Shown piece by piece: positions 59,728 through 64,000 of a DNA stretch of 64,000 bases. The translations under genes and the position numbers were made by a program. Positions within the stretch are counted from its first letter, which is position 1; every line of letters begins with the position of its first letter. Source of the stretch: Halpernia frigidisoli (GTDB lineage: Bacteria; Bacteroidota; Bacteroidia; Flavobacteriales; Weeksellaceae). The notes below the pieces were generated by a model. It saw nothing but the letters and a program-made list of their open reading frames with translations, was not told where the DNA came from and ran no database searches. The stretch is taken from NCBI RefSeq assembly GCF_900113805.1, contig NZ_FOQT01000001.1, positions 124,001-188,000 on the forward strand, read 5' to 3'.

Positions 59728-60252
59728 TTATCTTGGCGTTACACGTCCTGATTTTCTATCATTCGATCTTCCGATTGTGTAACCTGTTGCACCACCAACT
59801 ACACCTCCAATCACTGCACCTAAACCAGGATTTTTCTTGGATATTATCGCTCCTGCTGCTGCTCCGCCAACTGTTCCAATCACGGTTCCTTTGGCTGCAC
59901 CACTCCAACCTTGTTTTCTTGATGCGGTTGTCCCGGAAGATTGTGATGATCCTGAATTTGAGCTTGAGCTGCTACGTGGTGTATTATCAACATAAACTGT
60001 TCTTGTTCTCACTCTTTCCGGTGCTGCATTTGCACGTTTTGTAGCAACTGCATTTAATGAATCAGTTTTCTTTTGCTGGTCATAAACCATTCTTTCTTTC
60101 TCGATTGCCAGTTTTTGCTGTTCGATCTCAAGTTGTCTTTGTTGAAATTCAACTTTTTGACTTTCTAAACTCGCTGCACTGTCAGTTTTGTCTTTGTTAC
60201 ACGCTGTGAAACTTAATAAAGATACAAAACCAATTAACATTATATTTTTCAT
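59728..60252 (-). CDS. Lipoprotein with coiled coil and glycine-zipper (YMGG-like) domain
   Basis: 174 residues from ATG 60252 (17 upstream residues from a longer frame do not belong: the lipobox follows directly). Lipoprotein signal ending FTAC (Cys19). Residues 30-70 are a Gln/Glu/Lys coiled coil (VEFQQRQLEIEQQKLAIEKE). A Ser-rich linker follows, then the glycine zipper KGTVIGTVGGAAAGAIIS and GAVIGGVVGGATGYTIG (about 125-163). Such proteins sit in the outer membrane or periplasm; function unknown. Confidence 0.85.
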   Translation of the reverse strand: MKNIMLIGFVSLLSFTACNKDKTDSAASLESQKVEFQQRQLEIEQQKLAIEKERMVYDQQKKTDSLNAVATKRANAAPERVRTRTVYVDNTPRSSSSSNSGSSQSSGTTASRKQGWSGAAKGTVIGTVGGAAAGAIISKKNPGLGAVIGGVVGGATGYTIGRSNDRKSGRVTPR

Positions 60253-60732
60253 AATACGTAATTTTCGATTGATATAAACTTGACCTCTCAATACTGAAAC
60301 CAAAGCACTGTTAAAGAAATGTTAAAGTTTTTATCTCGATTTTTAAATTATGCTTAAATCAGCATAGAGGATTTTTTTATTTAAAGATAAAAATTCTAAA
60401 AATTATTTTTTACGTTCCTATTTTTTGAAATGTAAAAATCTAAAATTTAGCGCTTTAAAAATGTTATTTAAGATTTTTCTAAAACTTGTCAACAAGTTTC
60501 TCAATGATTTTTAAGACCATTTATTTGCTGTTTTTATAGTCAGTTACTATATAAAAATATATTGATAAATTTGAAATAAAACTATCCACATTTTTTTTAG
60601 CTTTAAAAATTTACTTATTTTTACAAATAATCTAATTAATTTTACACTTATTTTTTATTTTTATCTTCAAAATTATTATTTTATTATTGCAAATTCACAA
60701 CATAATTCAGAAAACTAAAAAACTAACAAGCT
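60253..60732. other. Intergenic region between two divergent genes
   Basis: 480 bases of AT-rich DNA between the glycine-zipper gene and the AraC-type gene. It has long A/T runs near 60590-60700 and TAAATTTG at about 60562 on the plus strand, but I see no coding frame, no hairpin with a T run and no RNA gene. Confidence 0.4.
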
Positions 60733-61746
60733 ATGATAACTTTGCAGGTTAATTCAACTCCTTTAAAAGATGTGATCATCAGTTTGTCGAAATCTTTTGA
60801 AGTTTCTTATAGTAACAATTGCGGGGAATATTCTTTAAAAATCCCTGAGCATATTGGGAAAGGTTCTATTCGGGGTATTAATTTTGAGAATGGATTAGGT
60901 TTAATTATTTATAATGCCATCTTTAAAGAAGATATTCGGCTGGAATTTACATTAAATGAAGTTCACCCGGTAAAATTTATCAATTCGATACACGGACCAT
61001 TAACACATGAATTTGCCAATGAAAATATTAAGCATTCAATTGAAGAATTTCGATGTGCGATTGTAGCAAGTGAGCAGAAAAACGGTCACATCATAGAATT
61101 TGAAAAAGATATTCTTCATGAAGTAACAAGCGTTGAAATTGACAGAATTAAATTTAGCAAAAAAGAAAACTGTGAGTTGAAACAGTGGAATTCAAAGTTA
61201 AAAAAGGTGCTTACTGATGTGGAAGGTATAAAACAATTTTATCATGTTGGTAATTGCGGGGTTTTCTTTAAAGATGTCGTGAAGGAAATATCAAAATATA
61301 AAACTTTTATACTTGCTCAAAAATTAAATTTACAATCAATTACTATAGAAATGTTTATTCATCAGCTCGTGCAGTACGATGACGATAGTTTGAATTCCGA
61401 AAAAAGTAGTGTTTTAAGAATTCAGGAATTGAAAAGAGTGGAAGAAGTTGGTGTTTTTATTAAAGATAATTTGTCTGGCGATCTTTCCATAAAAAATCTT
61501 TCCCGCCAGACGGGATTAAATCCTAATAAACTACAGATCGGTTTTAAATATATGTTTTCTACAACGATTAATGAATTTATTACAAATGTTAGATTAGAAC
61601 AATCAAATGTTTTACTTCGTAATAAGGAATATAATGTGAGAGACGTTGTGACATCGATCGGTTTGGAAAGCAGCAGTTATTTTTCTAAAATTTATAAAAA
61701 TAAATACGGTATCACGCCAAAAAATTACAAAAAAATGTTTTCTTAA
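60733..61746 (+). CDS. AraC-family helix-turn-helix transcriptional regulator
   Basis: 337 residues. The C-terminal DNA-binding domain (about 240-337) is typical: LSIKNLSRQTGLNPNKLQIGFKYMF and VRDVVTSIGLESSSYFSKIYKNKYGITPKNYKKMF. The N-terminal 235 residues are not the usual cupin sugar-binding domain and match nothing I recognise; MITLQVNSTPLKDVIISLSK opens with a beta-strand. Long leader and own terminator-like end. Ligand and targets unknown. Confidence 0.9.
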   Translation: MITLQVNSTPLKDVIISLSKSFEVSYSNNCGEYSLKIPEHIGKGSIRGINFENGLGLIIYNAIFKEDIRLEFTLNEVHPVKFINSIHGPLTHEFANENIKHSIEEFRCAIVASEQKNGHIIEFEKDILHEVTSVEIDRIKFSKKENCELKQWNSKLKKVLTDVEGIKQFYHVGNCGVFFKDVVKEISKYKTFILAQKLNLQSITIEMFIHQLVQYDDDSLNSEKSSVLRIQELKRVEEVGVFIKDNLSGDLSIKNLSRQTGLNPNKLQIGFKYMFSTTINEFITNVRLEQSNVLLRNKEYNVRDVVTSIGLESSSYFSKIYKNKYGITPKNYKKMFS

Positions 61747-61770
61747 TTTTAAATAAATTAAGTAAAAAAA

Positions 61771-61798
61771 TTAAAAAGCGGCCTTTTTCAGCCGCTTT
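61771..61798 (-). terminator. Rho-independent terminator
   Basis: AAAGCGGC / GCCGCTTT stem with loop of 8 and T-rich sequence on the minus strand (TTTTTAATTTTTTT). It ends the DUF892 gene (stop at 61804) and may also stop read-through from the convergent AraC-type gene. Confidence 0.75.
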
Positions 61799-61803
61799 CA
61801 TTC

Positions 61804-62334
61804 TTATTTAGCTTTGATGTTGATTTCTGAAACAGCAAGTTTCGTAAGATCTTTATCACAGGTTTTTTCTTCAGTTAAAGTTTCACCGAGTAAATTTTTA
61901 ACTTCTTTTTCACCTAAAAGTTTCGCATAAGTTGCCATAGTTCCGTAGGAAGCAATTTCGTAATGTTCCACTTTTTGTGAAGCTGCAATAATAGCCGCAT
62001 CCCGTACTGCGCCGGGTTCTGTTTCTTTCATAATGCTTTCCGCTTCTTTTAAAAGACCGTCCATTGCGTCACATTTTACTGCTTTTGGTTTTTCATTCAT
62101 CGCTTTAAAAGCACTTTCCAAACGACTTACTTGATTTTTAGTTTCACCTAAATGTTTTTCTATCGCTGCTTTCAATTTTGATGAAGTTGCGTTTTTAGCC
62201 ATTTTTGGTAAATTTTTTACCAAAGCCTGTTCCGCCCAATAAAGGTCTTTTAAACCATCAATCAAAAAATCACGAAGATCTTCTGCTGCATCTTTTTCGG
62301 GTTTAATTTTTCCGGATTCTTTTGTTTTTGCCAT
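61804..62334 (-). CDS. DUF892/YciF-like ferritin-superfamily protein
   Basis: 176 residues. LRDFLIDGLKDLYWAEQALVKNLPKM at the start and KVEHYEIASYGTMATYAKLLGEKE near 124-147 are hallmarks of the DUF892 four-helix bundle, with Glu and His positions for a di-metal site (E36 and E123-H124 type). Members are induced by stress in many bacteria. Single gene with its own terminator. Confidence 0.9.
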   Translation of the reverse strand: MAKTKESGKIKPEKDAAEDLRDFLIDGLKDLYWAEQALVKNLPKMAKNATSSKLKAAIEKHLGETKNQVSRLESAFKAMNEKPKAVKCDAMDGLLKEAESIMKETEPGAVRDAAIIAASQKVEHYEIASYGTMATYAKLLGEKEVKNLLGETLTEEKTCDKDLTKLAVSEINIKAK

Positions 62335-62654
62335 AATATATTTTTTTTTTAAATGATAAATCTAAATTAGGCTCTTTCTTTTGACTATTCAAAATTCTAA
62401 TTCAGAAAAGGTTGTATGCATCTTTAATTATTTTAATACGGTCATTTTTATTTTATGCAAATTTTTACTTTTACAGTACTAAATTTTAGGAAGTTTAACG
62501 AACTCTTACTAGTTTGAAAGTTGATAAATTCTGCTATTTAATTTAAAAAAAATTAAATAAAACAAATATTTAATTTTACATGAAAAATAGTTTTCATTAT
62601 TCCGAAAATGTAATTTTTAGCATTTAAATATCACAACATTAAATACAGATCAAT
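62335..62654. other. Intergenic region upstream of the glycan genes
   Basis: 320 bases between divergent genes, AT-rich, with no coding frame. It probably holds the promoters of both genes; no full -33/-7 pair with 19-base spacing is evident. Confidence 0.4.
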
Positions 62655-63734
62655 ATGAATGATTTAAAAATCATTGACAATGCAGACTATGATATAATTG
62701 TGTTCTGCCATCTTCGCTGGGATTTTGTTTACCAAAGACCGCAGCATATCTTAAGTCGGCTTTCAAAAGATTACCGCATTTTAGTTGTAGAAGAACCTGT
62801 GCATGCACATGATGGTTTTTCCACACCAAAAATCATTGAGATCAATCCGCATCTTCATGTTTTAAAGCCTGAGGTATCCAATATTGAAGAGATCGGGATT
62901 TTTCTAAAAAAACTTTTAAACCATAAAAATTTTCCTATTGCTTGGTTTTATTCCGCTGCTTTTGTTCAGGTTTTAGATATTTTGGATTTTGAAATCGTCA
63001 TTTACGATTGTATGGACGAACTCACTTTATTTAAAGGCGCTTCAGAAAAATTAATCGAGCAGGAAAATTATTTATTATCTGCGGTAGATGTTGTTTTCAC
63101 AGGTGGGAAATCTTTATATGAATCTAAAAAATTAAAACACAGTAATGTTCATTGTTTTCCAAGTTCGGTAGATGTTGCACATTTTGCGAATATTAATTTT
63201 AGCGATACAATTAATAGCCATGATTTGCAGGATATTCCCAAACCGATTGTTGGTTATTATGGCGTTATTGACGAACGAATTGATCTTGATTTAATAGAAA
63301 TGACAGCAATGAAAATGCCTGATGTTTCCTTCGTAATGATCGGTCCAATTTGTAAAATCGAAGAAAGTGATCTCCCTAAAAATGATAATATTTATTATTT
63401 AGGAATGAAATCTTACGAAGAATTACCGGTTTATCTTAAAAGTTTTGATTTTGCAATGATGCCATTTGCTTTAAATGATTCCACAAAATTTATCAGCCCT
63501 ACCAAAACCCTGGAATATATGTGTGCTCATAAACCAATAATTTCAACTAAAATTAAAGACGTGGTTCGTGATTACAGTGACTGCATTAATATAATAGAAA
63601 GTGATGACGATTTTGTAGCATCAATAAAAAATCCAAAGCAAAATTTCGAAAGCCGTTATGATGAAATTTTGGAAAATACGTCCTGGGATAAAACGGTGCA
63701 GGAAATGAAATCACAAATAACCAACATTAAATAA
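62655..63734 (+). CDS. Glycosyltransferase (GT1/GT4-like) of a cell-surface glycan locus
   Basis: 359 residues. The start DIIVFCHLRWDFVYQRPQHIL resembles the N-terminus of glycosyltransferases that follow a QRPQH motif in Bacteroidota. IVGYYGVIDERIDLDLI and SFDFAMMPFALNDSTKFISPTKTLEYMCAHKPIIS give the GT-B C-terminal domain with the E/PTK-E nucleotide-sugar site. It overlaps the next gene by one base (TAATG), a UDP-galactopyranose mutase, so it may use galactofuranose or a related sugar. Confidence 0.87.
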   Translation: MNDLKIIDNADYDIIVFCHLRWDFVYQRPQHILSRLSKDYRILVVEEPVHAHDGFSTPKIIEINPHLHVLKPEVSNIEEIGIFLKKLLNHKNFPIAWFYSAAFVQVLDILDFEIVIYDCMDELTLFKGASEKLIEQENYLLSAVDVVFTGGKSLYESKKLKHSNVHCFPSSVDVAHFANINFSDTINSHDLQDIPKPIVGYYGVIDERIDLDLIEMTAMKMPDVSFVMIGPICKIEESDLPKNDNIYYLGMKSYEELPVYLKSFDFAMMPFALNDSTKFISPTKTLEYMCAHKPIISTKIKDVVRDYSDCINIIESDDDFVASIKNPKQNFESRYDEILENTSWDKTVQEMKSQITNIK

Positions 63735-64000
63735 TGATAGATTTTGATATATTAATAATTGGCGCCGGAATATCCGGTTCCGTTTTAGCGAGACAATATG
63801 CAGAACTTGGAAAAAGCGTTTTAATCATTGAAAAACGTGATCATATTGCTGGAAACTGTTTTGACTATTATGATAAAAACGGTATTTTAACGTCAAAATA
63901 TGGCGCACATCTTTTTCATACCAATGATGAAGAAGTTTGGGAATACGTCAATAAATTTTCAACATGGTATCCTTGGCAGCACAAAGTGATTGCGCGCGTT
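63734..64000 (+). CDS. glf: UDP-galactopyranose mutase (5' end only)
   Basis: Frame from ATG 63734, overlapping the glycosyltransferase stop by one base, open to the window edge (89 codons). The translation MIDFDILIIGAGISGSVLAR is the FAD Rossmann motif, followed by VLIIEKRDHIAGNCFDYYDK and YGAHLFHTNDEEVWEYVNKF, which are diagnostic of Glf. The enzyme interconverts UDP-galactopyranose and UDP-galactofuranose for cell-surface glycans. Only the first quarter is visible. Confidence 0.93.
   Translation, partial: MIDFDILIIGAGISGSVLARQYAELGKSVLIIEKRDHIAGNCFDYYDKNGILTSKYGAHLFHTNDEEVWEYVNKFSTWYPWQHKVIARV

Noticed and set aside
1-64000. CRISPR arrays, rRNA genes, phage genes, transposase genes
   Set aside because: No regularly spaced direct repeats, no rRNA sequence and no integrase, capsid or transposase proteins were seen on either strand.

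Overview
The window looks like a chromosomal segment of a Bacteroidota member in the Flavobacteriia, most likely Weeksellaceae (Chryseobacterium/Kaistella-like). The evidence is an AT-rich genome, Bacteroidota-type promoters (TTTG-N19-TANNTTTG in front of both tRNA genes), a type IX secretion C-terminal sorting tail, a PorV/PorQ-like protein, a short NuoG without the molybdopterin-fold domain, and NUDIX-winged-helix and homogentisate dioxygenase proteins of the kind common in this group. This is a judgement from protein style; no database was searched.

Layout. 1-11540 (minus): the NADH:quinone oxidoreductase (complex I) operon nuoA-B-C-D-E-F-[outer-membrane-like protein]-G-H-I-J-K-L-M, with nuoM cut by the left edge. 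11650-23200: housekeeping genes (DinB-like, GNAT, YugP-type peptidase, YigZ, RibD, DUF349 protein, AroE, secreted endonuclease with T9SS tail, LolE-type permease, RbfA). 23200-24300: a foldback repeat, methylmalonyl-CoA epimerase and a CAU-anticodon tRNA. 25151-32014 (minus): six tightly packed signalling genes, namely a REC-HisKA kinase, a CHASE3/HAMP/GAF hybrid kinase with three REC domains, REC, CheR, CheB and REC. 32232-37909: tRNA-Ser, CrcB, TrxB, HolA, an HSDR_N-like protein, a DUF2383 bundle, an M28 peptidase and an SDR enzyme. 38124-41592: a GH3 beta-glucosidase divergent from a NUDIX-winged-helix regulator. 41827-47636: a lipoprotein MsrB without its zinc cysteines, isocitrate dehydrogenase divergent from a LysR regulator, a hyaluronidase-fold-like secreted protein and a DEAD-box helicase. 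47740-51944 is the accessory, decaying part: a phzF gene with an in-frame stop, a lipoprotein gene with two in-frame stops, a lipoprotein gene bracketed by inverted repeats next to a large foldback repeat, two other repeat elements, and an acetyl-CoA hydrolase/transferase. 51974-60252: homogentisate dioxygenase, PorV-like protein, EamA transporter, YkvA, two thioredoxin-fold proteins, AroC, a polytopic membrane protein and a glycine-zipper lipoprotein. 60733-64000: an AraC-type regulator, a DUF892 protein, then a glycosyltransferase overlapping the start of UDP-galactopyranose mutase (glf), the left end of a cell-surface glycan locus.

How it works together. Complex I is the largest unit and should feed electrons from NADH to quinone. 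The signalling cluster has chemotaxis-type CheB/CheR enzymes but no receptor, CheA or CheW in the window, so a non-flagellar role coupled to the hybrid kinases is likely. The strongest candidates for something not well described are this signalling cluster and the cassette-like segment at 48643-49967.
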